Assembly (NCBI RefSeq): GCF_018141445.1
Contig: NZ_CP058649.1
Coordinates: 1,941,001 to 2,005,000, forward strand
Direction of reading: 5' to 3'
DNA: 64,000 bases
Origin: Vallitalea pronyensis
GTDB taxonomy: Bacteria > Bacillota > Clostridia > Lachnospirales > Vallitaleaceae
Part shown: one piece after another, positions 35,696 through 43,150 of the stretch
Position numbering within the stretch: position 1 is the first letter of the stretch
How the letters are laid out: the number at the start of each line of letters is the position of its first letter
Notes under the pieces: model-generated
The model's input: only the letters and a program-made list of their open reading frames with translations
The model's database searches: none
Told to the model about the DNA's origin: nothing
Made by a program: the position numbers and the translations under genes

Positions 35696-36499
35696 ATGAA
35701 AAAATCTGTATCATTGTCGTTATTTAAAGCCGATAGCAGATCCCCTATACTTTTTTCAGGGGATATTGATAACACCATTCCACGTATTAAACAATTGGGA
35801 TATGATGGTGTCGATCTTTTTGTATTAGACCCTTATGCGGACATAAGCAAAAAAGCCATAAAAAAACTAAACAATCATGCATTAGGGGTTGGGGTGGTCA
35901 TGCCTGCAGCCTTGACGAAAGAAGGTCTTTATTTAGGGCACATGGATGCTCAGATTAGACGTACCATCATTAGCCGTATGAAACAGATCATTGAATATGC
36001 ATCGCAAGTAGATGCCATGGTATCACTAGGACTTGTTCGTGGCAGTGTTGCAGGTCATGATACAACAGAAGCATTGTTGGAACGATTCGCTGATTCTGTT
36101 GAAAAGCTGTTGCCATTTGCGCAAAAGTATGGTGTTGATTTGGTTCTTGAACCCATTAATCGTTATGAAATTAACACATTGAACAGCAGTTTAGAAGCGA
36201 AAGCATTCATTGATGATTATCAATTACCCATCTATTTGATGCTGGATACCTTTCATATGAATATTGAAGACGTGTCCATTGAAGAGAGCTTTAGGGTATG
36301 TGGTGACCTGCTTAAACATGTGCATTTTCTTGATTCTAATCGTTTAGCACCGGGCATGGGACATATGGATATGAGAATGATTTATAGAACATTAAAAGAA
36401 ATAGATTACCAAGGGTATCTGTGTCTGGAAGCACTGGCTTTGCCAGATACGGAAACCTGTGCTATAAAGGGCATGGAATTCTTTAGAAGTGTTCTGTGA
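35696..36499 (+). CDS. L-xylulose-5-phosphate 3-epimerase-like sugar phosphate isomerase (UlaE-like)
   Basis: 267 residues, xylose-isomerase-like TIM barrel. Metal-binding residues are suggested by LVLEPINRYE (E near 150), LMLDTFHMNIED (D and H near 185), LKHVHFLDSNRLAPGMGHMDM and CLEALALP (E near 245), the usual four-ligand pattern of this superfamily. In the Ula pathway UlaE epimerises L-xylulose 5-phosphate to L-ribulose 5-phosphate, the substrate of the preceding 4-epimerase gene. It is a little shorter than UlaE, and other hexulose or pentulose phosphates are possible substrates. AGGTGAG lies ahead of ATG 35696. It is part of a tightly packed run from UlaG to transketolase. Confidence 0.75.
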   Translation: MKKSVSLSLFKADSRSPILFSGDIDNTIPRIKQLGYDGVDLFVLDPYADISKKAIKKLNNHALGVGVVMPAALTKEGLYLGHMDAQIRRTIISRMKQIIEYASQVDAMVSLGLVRGSVAGHDTTEALLERFADSVEKLLPFAQKYGVDLVLEPINRYEINTLNSSLEAKAFIDDYQLPIYLMLDTFHMNIEDVSIEESFRVCGDLLKHVHFLDSNRLAPGMGHMDMRMIYRTLKEIDYQGYLCLEALALPDTETCAIKGMEFFRSVL

Positions 36500-36513
36500 A
36501 AATGGAGGGAAAG

Positions 36514-37332
36514 ATGGATAGAGAACTTAAAGCTAAAATGGAAGCTTTTGCAAAAGAGCTTAGAATTACAGCGCTTAAGATGTTTGGGCATCTTGGATTT
36601 GGCCATGTAGGCGGTACGTTATCAGCCACAGATCTTATTGCTGTTTTATATGAAGGGGTAATGCGGTATAACCCAGATGACCCCCAATGGAAAGATAGAG
36701 ACCGTTTTGTATCATCCAAAGGGCATGCAGGACCAGGTATCTACTCCGCTCTAGCCTTAAAAGGATTTTTCCCAATGACATGGCTGGATACGTTGAATTG
36801 TGGTGGTACCAACCTGCCAAGCCATTGTGACAAAACAAAGACACCCGGGATTGATATGACAACAGGTTCCCTTGGACAGGGAGCATCCACAGCTCTTGGT
36901 ATGGCCATGGCCACAAGGGATCAAGACCATTACGTCTATTTGCTACTTGGGGATGGTGAATGCAATGAAGGACAAGTATGGGAAATGGCCATGTCAGCTG
37001 CTCATTATGGTGTCTCTCATCTCATTGCTTTTGTGGATTATAACCATAAGCAGCTGGATGGTACCACAGAAGAAGTGCTGGATATGGGGGACTTAACCGC
37101 TAAGTTTGCTGCTTTTGGCTGGTATACCCAAGAAGTGAATGGGCATGATGTGGAAGCCCTATATAATGCCATTGAAGATGCCAAGAACAATCATGAAGGC
37201 AGACCTTCTGTTATCGTGATGCAGACCGTGAAAGGTAAAGGTGTTAAGTGGATTGAAGAAACAACCTTCAATCATCATATACTCCTTTCAAAAGAACAGG
37301 CAGAAAAGTCCATATTAGAATTAAATGCATAG
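36514..37332 (+). CDS. Transketolase, N-terminal (thiamine-diphosphate binding) subunit
   Basis: 272 residues, matching the N-terminal half of transketolase as a separate chain. The TPP/magnesium motif is LLGDGECNEGQVWEMAMSAAHYGVSHLIAFVDYNHKQLDG at about 148-187, preceded by GHLGFGHVGGTLSATDLI, SKGHAGPGIYSAL and TTGSLGQGASTALGMA. The start is ATG 36514 with GGAGGGA upstream; a GTG at 36496 overlaps the previous stop and has no site. Together with the next gene it should transfer two-carbon units from D-xylulose 5-phosphate made by the epimerases into the pentose phosphate pathway. Split transketolases are common in Firmicutes and archaea. Confidence 0.93.
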   Translation: MDRELKAKMEAFAKELRITALKMFGHLGFGHVGGTLSATDLIAVLYEGVMRYNPDDPQWKDRDRFVSSKGHAGPGIYSALALKGFFPMTWLDTLNCGGTNLPSHCDKTKTPGIDMTTGSLGQGASTALGMAMATRDQDHYVYLLLGDGECNEGQVWEMAMSAAHYGVSHLIAFVDYNHKQLDGTTEEVLDMGDLTAKFAAFGWYTQEVNGHDVEALYNAIEDAKNNHEGRPSVIVMQTVKGKGVKWIEETTFNHHILLSKEQAEKSILELNA

Positions 37333-37345
37333 TGGAGGTTTGAAG

Positions 37346-38311
37346 ATGTTTAAGAATGCATATACGAATCATCCCGATACCAGAACACCAAAAGAAGTGT
37401 TTCCAAAGGTATTGGGTGACTTAATGACAAAAGATAGGGATGTTGTTTATTTGGACGCAGATTTAATGAACTCCATCGGAACTGGTGGGTTTGTGGGCAA
37501 ATATCCTGGGCAAGCCTTTGATGTGGGTGTTCAAGAAGCCAACATGATTGGGATGGCAGCAGGTATGAGTGCTGAAGGGAAGATACCTTACGTCCATACA
37601 TTTGGTCCATTTGCTTCAAGGAGGTTATACGATCAGGTATTCCTATCGGTAGCCTATGCAAAAAATAATGTAAGAATTATCGGCAGTGACCCAGGTGTTA
37701 CAGCGGCCTATAACGGTGGCACCCATATGCCCTTTGAAGATATTGCTCTGTATCGAGCAATTCCTGATGCGGTTATATTTGATATTGTGGATGCAACACA
37801 GTTTGAACAGGTCCTAAAACTGTCAAAGGATTTCTTTGGTCTTGTTTATATCCGAACACCAAGAAAAAAGGTCATAAAAGTCTACAGTGATGATAGTCAG
37901 TTTACGATTGGTAAAGCCAATGTGTTGAGAGAAGGCACCCATGTGACCATTGTGGCAAGCGGTATAATGGTGGCTGTGGCTTTAGAAGCAGCTATGATGC
38001 TTGCAGAAGAAAATATTTCTGTAGAAGTCATTGACCCTGTGACCATTAAGCCCCTTGATGAAGAGACTATTTTGGCATCTGCAAGGAAAACAGGTGCAGT
38101 GGTAACCGCAGAGAATGCCAATATACATGGAGGTCTAGGGGATGCAGTAGCATCTGTACTAAGCTGCAACCTGCCCACGCCATTAAGAAAAGTCGGCATA
38201 CAGGATGAATTTGGTGAAGTCGGCACAGAAGAATATCTAAGAGAAAGATTTCGGTTGACACCTGATGAAATCATAAACAAGGTTAAAGAAGTCATGTCAA
38301 TGGGACGATGA
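37346..38311 (+). CDS. Transketolase, C-terminal (pyrimidine binding) subunit
   Basis: 321 residues, the pyrimidine-binding and C-terminal domains of split transketolase. Recognisable segments are VYLDADLMNSIGTGGF, FDVGVQEANMIGMAAGMSAEGKIPYVHTFGPFASRR (with the catalytic Glu of the pyrimidine domain), SDPGVTAAYNGGTHMPFEDIALYRAIP and VEVIDPVTIKPLDEETIL. ATG 37346 has GGAGGTTT upstream; an ATG at 37325 would overlap the preceding subunit. Only 13 bases separate it from the N-terminal subunit. Confidence 0.93.
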   Translation: MFKNAYTNHPDTRTPKEVFPKVLGDLMTKDRDVVYLDADLMNSIGTGGFVGKYPGQAFDVGVQEANMIGMAAGMSAEGKIPYVHTFGPFASRRLYDQVFLSVAYAKNNVRIIGSDPGVTAAYNGGTHMPFEDIALYRAIPDAVIFDIVDATQFEQVLKLSKDFFGLVYIRTPRKKVIKVYSDDSQFTIGKANVLREGTHVTIVASGIMVAVALEAAMMLAEENISVEVIDPVTIKPLDEETILASARKTGAVVTAENANIHGGLGDAVASVLSCNLPTPLRKVGIQDEFGEVGTEEYLRERFRLTPDEIINKVKEVMSMGR

Positions 38312-38323
38312 TAGGAGTGAAAC

Positions 38324-39343
38324 ATGAAGATTAAGAAAACCGTATTAGGTCAAATTGATAAAGTTTACGCCACATGTATAGGAAACGTTGATGGGAAAAT
38401 GACATGTATTGGCGCTTCAGAGGGTGAAGGTCCTTGTCATGCTTATGATGGAGAAGAAACAAGCATCTTATGGGAAAGACCTGGCGGAACAATGAACATT
38501 GTACCCATTCCAGGAAGAGACAATGCATTTTATGGGACACAACATTTTTTACCTGTGTTTGATGCAAAGCAGTGCAGCCTTCATTACATACGATTTGAGC
38601 AAGGCACATGGCAAACGATTAAAGTCATGGATTTTCCTTATTTGCACCGCTTTGACTTGTTTGAAAGCAACGGTGATATTTATTTTATAGGTGCATCCTT
38701 ATGTGAAGGAAAAACGTTTGTCCAGGATTGGCGTCAACCAGGTAGCGTGTATATTGGAAAGTTAAAGGATGATTACAGCCAACCCTTTGAGGTAAAAAAC
38801 ATTTATCATGGCATAACAAAGAATCATGGGTTCTGTCGTGTAGAGCTGGATCATGGTTTACGTTATCTGATAACAGGTGTTGAAGGTGTATTTTCATTTG
38901 AAGTGCCAGAATCACCCATGGATCATGCATGGACAATCCAACGCATCATGACCCATGAAGTCAGTGATATCGCTGTATGTGACTTGGACCAAGATGGTGA
39001 ACTGGAATATGCCACCATTGAACCTTTTCATGGCAACACATGTGTCATCTACAAAAAAGAAAAGGGGACGTTACGACCCATTAAAACCATTCCCATTGCA
39101 TTCGGCCATGTGATCTGGGGAGGTCAATTAGGCAAGCGTCCAACTTTCTTGTTAGGTGAACGAAGAGATGCTATGCGATTAATATCCATCCATCATGAGC
39201 AGGGTAAGATTGTGGATACCCTTATGGATGAACAGACAGGTCCCAGTCAGATTAGTGTGCGTCAACAAGGTGATAAAACCTATGTGTTATCAGCCAATCG
39301 CCAAATTGATGAATTAGCACTTTATGAATGCTCAGAGGTTTAA
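38324..39343 (+). CDS. Cytoplasmic beta-propeller-like protein of unknown function
   Basis: 339 residues, no signal peptide or membrane segment. The sequence reads as successive four-stranded beta blades, with an FG-GAP-like calcium-loop segment ISDIAVCDLDQDGELEYATIEP-type (about residues 210-235). I do not recognise a characterised family. It is co-transcribed 12 bases after the transketolase subunit and 38 bases before a FadR-type regulator, with AGGAGTG upstream. Conserved placement in a sugar-acid operon would suit an epimerase, lactonase or sugar-binding regulator; six-bladed propellers include SMP-30/gluconolactonase enzymes, but the metal-binding residues of that family are not evident. 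Function left open. Confidence 0.6.
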   Translation: MKIKKTVLGQIDKVYATCIGNVDGKMTCIGASEGEGPCHAYDGEETSILWERPGGTMNIVPIPGRDNAFYGTQHFLPVFDAKQCSLHYIRFEQGTWQTIKVMDFPYLHRFDLFESNGDIYFIGASLCEGKTFVQDWRQPGSVYIGKLKDDYSQPFEVKNIYHGITKNHGFCRVELDHGLRYLITGVEGVFSFEVPESPMDHAWTIQRIMTHEVSDIAVCDLDQDGELEYATIEPFHGNTCVIYKKEKGTLRPIKTIPIAFGHVIWGGQLGKRPTFLLGERRDAMRLISIHHEQGKIVDTLMDEQTGPSQISVRQQGDKTYVLSANRQIDELALYECSEV

Positions 39344-39381
39344 ACCTAAAAAAGGATACCACCATTCTAGGAGGTGACAGG

Positions 39382-40086
39382 ATGATCATAAGGAAAAATA
39401 TCAGTGACCAGGTATTTGATTATTTCGTGGATAAGATAAGAAATGGGCAATTAAAACCAGGGGATAAACTACCGACAGAAAGAGATCTATCCCAAGAGCT
39501 CGGTGTAAGCAGGGTGTCTATACGTGAAGGTATTCTTTCTTTGGCACGGATGGGTATTATGGTAACAAAACAAGGGGACGGTACCTATGTGAACTCCAAG
39601 AAACCGGATATCCTTAGTCAAGTAATGGCTATTTATGTAACCATGGAAAAAGAATCACTAGCTATGGAATATATGGAAGTTAGGAAAGTCATGGAGTCTG
39701 AGGCAGCCAGGTTAGCAAGTCTGCATGCAACAGCGGAAGATATTACGCGCATTAAAAGCATACATGAAAAAAGAAAAGCTATCATAAAAGGATCCAAGGA
39801 TGTATATGATTATGCGTTATTATATGAATATGACCGTCAGTTTCATGCAGCCATTGCTATGGCAACCCATAATTCTATGTTTGTTAATTTCCTTAATGCC
39901 ATACATACCACGTTGAAAATTCAACAAAAAGAGTCTTCAAGCTTTAAAGATATGCCTCGAAAATCAAATGCATATCATGAAAAAGTGCTTCACGCCATTA
40001 TGGGGAAAAACCCAGAGAAGGCAATAAAATGGATGTCGGCACATCTTGATGATGTGACCCATGCAATCATGAACAAAGCGACATGA
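39382..40086 (+). CDS. FadR-subfamily GntR transcriptional regulator (first paralogue)
   Basis: 234 residues. Winged helix at about 1-70 (LKPGDKLPTERDLSQELGVSRVSIREGILSLARMGIMVTKQGDGTYV) and an FCD effector domain from about 80 onward with the metal-binding residues in YEYDRQFHAAIAMATHNS. ATG 39382 has AGGAGGTGA upstream; a start at 39328 would run back into the propeller gene. It ends the long transporter-to-transketolase run. It is strikingly similar along its whole length to the regulator at 40989, from which it is separated only by an epimerase gene, so the pair arose by duplication. It probably binds the TGGT-n-ACCA palindromes at 29445 and 40909. Confidence 0.92.
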   Translation: MIIRKNISDQVFDYFVDKIRNGQLKPGDKLPTERDLSQELGVSRVSIREGILSLARMGIMVTKQGDGTYVNSKKPDILSQVMAIYVTMEKESLAMEYMEVRKVMESEAARLASLHATAEDITRIKSIHEKRKAIIKGSKDVYDYALLYEYDRQFHAAIAMATHNSMFVNFLNAIHTTLKIQQKESSSFKDMPRKSNAYHEKVLHAIMGKNPEKAIKWMSAHLDDVTHAIMNKAT

Positions 40087-40151
40087 TGTGTTATCGTAAC
40101 GAAATGAGCTATAAGCAAGACAAATTAGGATATATATAGAAAGGATAAATC

Positions 40152-40814
40152 ATGAGACTTTCCGCAACCCTAGCGTGCGCAAGCCAAATAAATATGATAG
40201 AGGATATTCGAGAATTAGAGAAGGCTGGCATTGATCTATTGCATATTGATATTATGGATGGAAACTACGTGCCAAATCTATCCCTTAATTTTCGTTTGTG
40301 TCAAGAAATCAAAGAGACATTTCCAAACATGGCATTGGACATACATATGATGGTCACGAATCCTTTGCAGTACATCAAGCAGGCGGCAGATATACAAGCT
40401 GAATGGTTTACATTTCATATGCATGCTACCCATTTTCCCTGTAGAATGATTGATGCCATTAAACAATCAGGAATGAAGGCGGGCGTAGCCATCAACCCCA
40501 GTGAACCTATATCAAATCTATTGCCCATTATCGCCAAAGTGGATATGGTATTGCTGATGGCCATTGAGCCTGGATTTTCTGGACAGCAGTTTATGGATGC
40601 AAGTTATGAACGAATATCCCAATTGAATAAAATAAGACAGGAAAAACAATTGGATTTTATCATTAATGTGGATGGGGGCATAGACCCTGTTAGTGGTAAA
40701 AAATCCATTGAAAGTGGTGCAGACCTACTCGTTATGGGTATGTTTGCTTGTTTTAATCAAGTTGATTCCATATGGGAGGCCTGTATGAAGTTTCACCAAC
40801 ACATAAATGGATAA
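40152..40814 (+). CDS. rpe: Ribulose-phosphate 3-epimerase family protein
   Basis: 220 residues, TIM barrel. Signature motifs are LLHIDIMDGNYVPNLSLN, DIHMMVTNPLQYI, MAIEPGFSGQQFM and INVDGGIDP, carrying the metal-binding His and the two catalytic aspartates of ribulose-5-phosphate 3-epimerase. AlsE (allulose-6-phosphate epimerase) is a close relative and cannot be excluded. It connects D-xylulose 5-phosphate from the epimerase chain with D-ribulose 5-phosphate. It has AGAAAGGAT upstream and lies between the two FadR-type paralogues. It lacks the features of UlaD-type orotidine decarboxylase relatives, so it does not supply the missing decarboxylation step. Confidence 0.88.
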   Translation: MRLSATLACASQINMIEDIRELEKAGIDLLHIDIMDGNYVPNLSLNFRLCQEIKETFPNMALDIHMMVTNPLQYIKQAADIQAEWFTFHMHATHFPCRMIDAIKQSGMKAGVAINPSEPISNLLPIIAKVDMVLLMAIEPGFSGQQFMDASYERISQLNKIRQEKQLDFIINVDGGIDPVSGKKSIESGADLLVMGMFACFNQVDSIWEACMKFHQHING

Positions 40815-40867
40815 AGCATACAGTTGCTTTCAATCCTCAACAGAATACAAGTATCTTAAGATCAGCT

Positions 40868-40896
40868 TTGACATTCAAATCATTAATTGGTATGAT
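40868..40896 (+). promoter_or_regulatory. Promoter of the second FadR-type gene
   Basis: TTGACA at 40868-40873 and TATGAT at 40891-40896, 17-base spacer: near consensus. A half-site AATTGGTA overlaps the -10 box and a full palindrome follows at 40909, so the gene is probably autoregulated. Confidence 0.75.
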
Positions 40897-40908
40897 AAGT
40901 AATGAGCG

Positions 40909-40922
40909 ATTGGTATACCAAT
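40909..40922 (+). promoter_or_regulatory. FadR/GntR-type operator
   Basis: ATTGGTATACCAAT, a perfect 14-bp palindrome 12 bases after the -10 box. It matches the operator at 29445 except for one base less between the half-sites. Confidence 0.65.
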
Positions 40923-40988
40923 GATAAGGTGTTACCATATGATGAGTAGGAATGTATTGTGATTCCTAATGAATAAGAAGGTGATTGG

Positions 40989-41690
40989 ATGATTGTAAGA
41001 AAAAATATAAGTGATCAGGTTTACGACTATCTGGTGAATGAGATTAAAGAGGGGCGCTTAAAGCCAGGGGAAAAGTTACCTACAGAAAGGGCTCTATCAG
41101 AAAAATTAGGTGTCAGCAGAGTACCCATCCGGGAAGCGATTCGTTCATTATCACGCATGGGCGTATTAACAACGAGACAAGGTGACGGCACATTTGTTAA
41201 TGCTAAGAATCCGGATGTGCTCAGTAAAGCCATGGATATCTATATGCAGTTAGATGATAAACTTGTCATTGAATTTATGGAAGTTCGAAAAATTATGGAG
41301 TCTGAGGCAGCACGATTAGCCAGTATCAATGCCACCGATGAAGACATTATTAAAATTAGTGAGATCAATGAACAAAGAAAAAAAATTGTGGAAGCATCTG
41401 ATGGTGACTTCGATTATCATAAACTTTACGAATATGACCGTCAATTCCATTTTGCAATAGCTGAGGCGACACACAATTCTGTGTTCATGAATTTTCTAGA
41501 TGCCATTCGTACCACGCTGAAAATTCAACAAGAAGGTTCGTCCACGCCTGTAAAATCCAATGCCTATCATCAAAAGATTGTAGAAGCCATTATAGCAAGA
41601 GACCCTGATGGAGCATCCAAAGCCATGGCTGATCATCTGAATGCTGTTACCGAGTCTATTATGAGGACCATAGGGAAAAGGTCAACGTAA
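40989..41690 (+). CDS. FadR-subfamily GntR transcriptional regulator (second paralogue)
   Basis: 233 residues with the same domain order as the regulator at 39382: winged helix (GRLKPGEKLPTERALSEKLGVSRVPIREAIRSLSRMG) and FCD domain with YEYDRQFHFAIAEATHNS. The recognition helix is nearly identical between the two (LGVSRVPIRE and LGVSRVSIRE), so they should recognise the same palindrome, while their effector domains have diverged more. It has its own strong promoter and an operator over the transcription start, and a terminator afterwards. FCD proteins generally release DNA on binding an organic acid, fitting the acid-uptake operon. Confidence 0.92.
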   Translation: MIVRKNISDQVYDYLVNEIKEGRLKPGEKLPTERALSEKLGVSRVPIREAIRSLSRMGVLTTRQGDGTFVNAKNPDVLSKAMDIYMQLDDKLVIEFMEVRKIMESEAARLASINATDEDIIKISEINEQRKKIVEASDGDFDYHKLYEYDRQFHFAIAEATHNSVFMNFLDAIRTTLKIQQEGSSTPVKSNAYHQKIVEAIIARDPDGASKAMADHLNAVTESIMRTIGKRST

Positions 41691-41744
41691 AAGCTTTACA
41701 GATAATGAAATCACGGTAGGCTAACATAAAGCAAGCCAATATTT

Positions 41745-41770
41745 ACCCGTCTGAAGAAGATGGGTTTTTT
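41745..41770 (+). terminator. Intrinsic terminator after the second FadR-type gene
   Basis: ACCCGTCT / AGATGGGT stem (one wobble) with a 5-base loop and six T residues; it ends just ahead of the LacI-gene promoter. Confidence 0.8.
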
Positions 41771-41785
41771 CACCTTATAAGTTAG

Positions 41786-41814
41786 TTGACAGATTAGGAA
41801 ATATACTTTATAGT
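41786..41814 (+). promoter_or_regulatory. Promoter of the LacI-family gene
   Basis: TTGACA at 41786-41791 and TATAGT at 41809-41814, 17-base spacer. An operator palindrome starts 11 bases after the -10 box. Confidence 0.8.
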
Positions 41815-41824
41815 AAAAACAACA

Positions 41825-41834
41825 CAAACGTTTG
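41825..41834 (+). promoter_or_regulatory. LacI-type operator at the lacI-like gene
   Basis: CAAACGTTTG, a perfect 10-bp palindrome with the central CG typical of LacI/PurR/CcpA sites, over the predicted transcription start. The same sequence recurs at 43104 at nearly the same distance from the lar promoter. Confidence 0.7.
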
Positions 41835-41853
41835 GGAAGAAAGAAGTGAAATC

Positions 41854-42918
41854 ATGTCAGTCACATTAAAAGCAATAGCAGAAAAAGCAAAAGTATCCAT
41901 ATCAACCGTATCCCGTGTTGTGAATAACGACCCAACGAAGCCTGCCAGTCAAGAAACCATTGATCGCATATGGGAGATTGTAAGAGAAATGGGTTATATA
42001 CCTAATCAACATGCAAGAAATCTTATCAAAGGCAATGATAGCCAAGAGGAGAAGATAACCAAGAAGACCATTGGATGTTTATATACATCCACGCTGGATA
42101 CCAATAACGACCCATTTTTTTCCTACATTGGGCTTGGTGTTCAAGAAGAACTGAAACGTCAAGGGTACGTCATGGCCTATGCATTGTCCATCTACGGCAT
42201 GGACTTTTCTGAAATATATAACTATGTTCTTGCCAACCCAGTTGAAGGGGTTGTAGTTCTTGGGCGTTTTGATCAAGCTACCTTAGAATTTCTAAAAAAA
42301 CACTATACCAATATCATTTATGCCGGTGTTAACAGTGTGAACGGGGGTTTTGATGAGGTCATTTGTGATGGTTATAAAGGCGCAAAAGCAGCCTTGGGTC
42401 ATTTGAAGGACCTTGGTCATAAAGACATTGGCTTTGTAGGTTATGCCCCGGAAGACCGTGAGAGTAAGCTTATTATTAATGAACACCGCTATAAAGCTTA
42501 TGTTGATTTTCTCGACGAACAAGGATGGCATTTGACCAAAAACAACATCGTCCATACAAGTCTGAAGTCTACAGAAGCTTATGAAAACATGATGGCATAT
42601 CTCAAAGGTCAAACAAAAGAAACGCTGCCTACAGCCTTTTACTGTGCCAATGATGTAACGGCCATTGGTGCCATGAAAGCCATTAAGGAACATGGGTTGA
42701 AGATACCAGAAGATATATCCATCGTCGGTTTAGATGATATAGAAATGGCATCATTTGTATCACCAGCTTTAACAACGGTTCACATTAAGAAAGAAGAACT
42801 TGGACGCACAGCTGTGAAAATATTGGTGGATAAGATTGAGAGTAATCGAACATATCCTTATCGGGTAGACTTGCCATTTGAATTGGTTGTCCGTCAGAGC
42901 ACCAAATCTAGACGATAA
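41854..42918 (+). CDS. LacI-family transcriptional regulator
   Basis: 354 residues. N-terminal helix-turn-helix and hinge (VTLKAIAEKAKVSISTVSRVVNNDPTKPASQETIDRI, residues 3-40, with GYIPNQHARNL) and a periplasmic-binding-protein-like effector domain with typical ends (LPTAFYCANDVTAIGAMKAIKEHGLKIPEDISIVGLDDIEMASFVSPALTTV). It probably represses itself and the downstream isomerase/lar operon, because CAAACGTTTG occurs at both promoters. The effector should be a sugar or sugar acid handled by the LarA homologue. The gene is monocistronic and followed by a large stem-loop. Confidence 0.93.
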   Translation: MSVTLKAIAEKAKVSISTVSRVVNNDPTKPASQETIDRIWEIVREMGYIPNQHARNLIKGNDSQEEKITKKTIGCLYTSTLDTNNDPFFSYIGLGVQEELKRQGYVMAYALSIYGMDFSEIYNYVLANPVEGVVVLGRFDQATLEFLKKHYTNIIYAGVNSVNGGFDEVICDGYKGAKAALGHLKDLGHKDIGFVGYAPEDRESKLIINEHRYKAYVDFLDEQGWHLTKNNIVHTSLKSTEAYENMMAYLKGQTKETLPTAFYCANDVTAIGAMKAIKEHGLKIPEDISIVGLDDIEMASFVSPALTTVHIKKEELGRTAVKILVDKIESNRTYPYRVDLPFELVVRQSTKSRR

Positions 42919-42932
42919 AGAGCGACTTTATA

Positions 42933-43027
42933 AAAGGAACTGTCCTATATAAGCAATTTTAGTAGGGGAATACCGTATATTTTCCTACAGGGATTATCAT
43001 GATTTGCTGATATGGGACAGTTCCTTT
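42933..43027 (+). terminator. Large nested stem-loop between the LacI gene and the lar promoter
   Basis: Outer arms AAAGGAACTGTCC (42933-42945) and GGACAGTTCCTTT (43015-43027) pair perfectly over 13 bp. Inside them AGCAA/TTTGCT and a further GTAGG...CCTAC hairpin continue the pairing. A T-rich stretch follows at about 43034-43042. It probably ends LacI transcription but is longer than a normal terminator. Confidence 0.55.
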
Positions 43028-43063
43028 ATGTTATACTTTTTTATCATGTATGGAACTTACCAG

Positions 43064-43092
43064 TTGACAAATATCTTAAAGGGGTGTAGTAT
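43064..43092 (+). promoter_or_regulatory. Promoter of the isomerase/lar operon
   Basis: TTGACA at 43064-43069 and TAGTAT at 43087-43092, 17-base spacer, 58 bases ahead of the start codon at 43151. Its operator lies just downstream. Confidence 0.65.
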
Positions 43093-43103
43093 AAACACAT
43101 AAA

Positions 43104-43113
43104 CAAACGTTTG
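43104..43113 (+). promoter_or_regulatory. LacI-type operator at the lar operon
   Basis: CAAACGTTTG, identical to the palindrome at 41825, starting 12 bases after the -10 box. This ties the LacI-family regulator to the lar operon. Confidence 0.7.
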
Positions 43114-43150
43114 AGTAAAATGTTTTACCAATCAAGAAAGGTGTGTGATC

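Noticed and set aside
40152..40814. Considered as the missing UlaD decarboxylase
   Set aside because: Its motifs (HIDIMDGNYVPN, EPGFSGQ, NVDGGI) are those of ribulose-phosphate 3-epimerase, not of the orotidine-decarboxylase-type UlaD.
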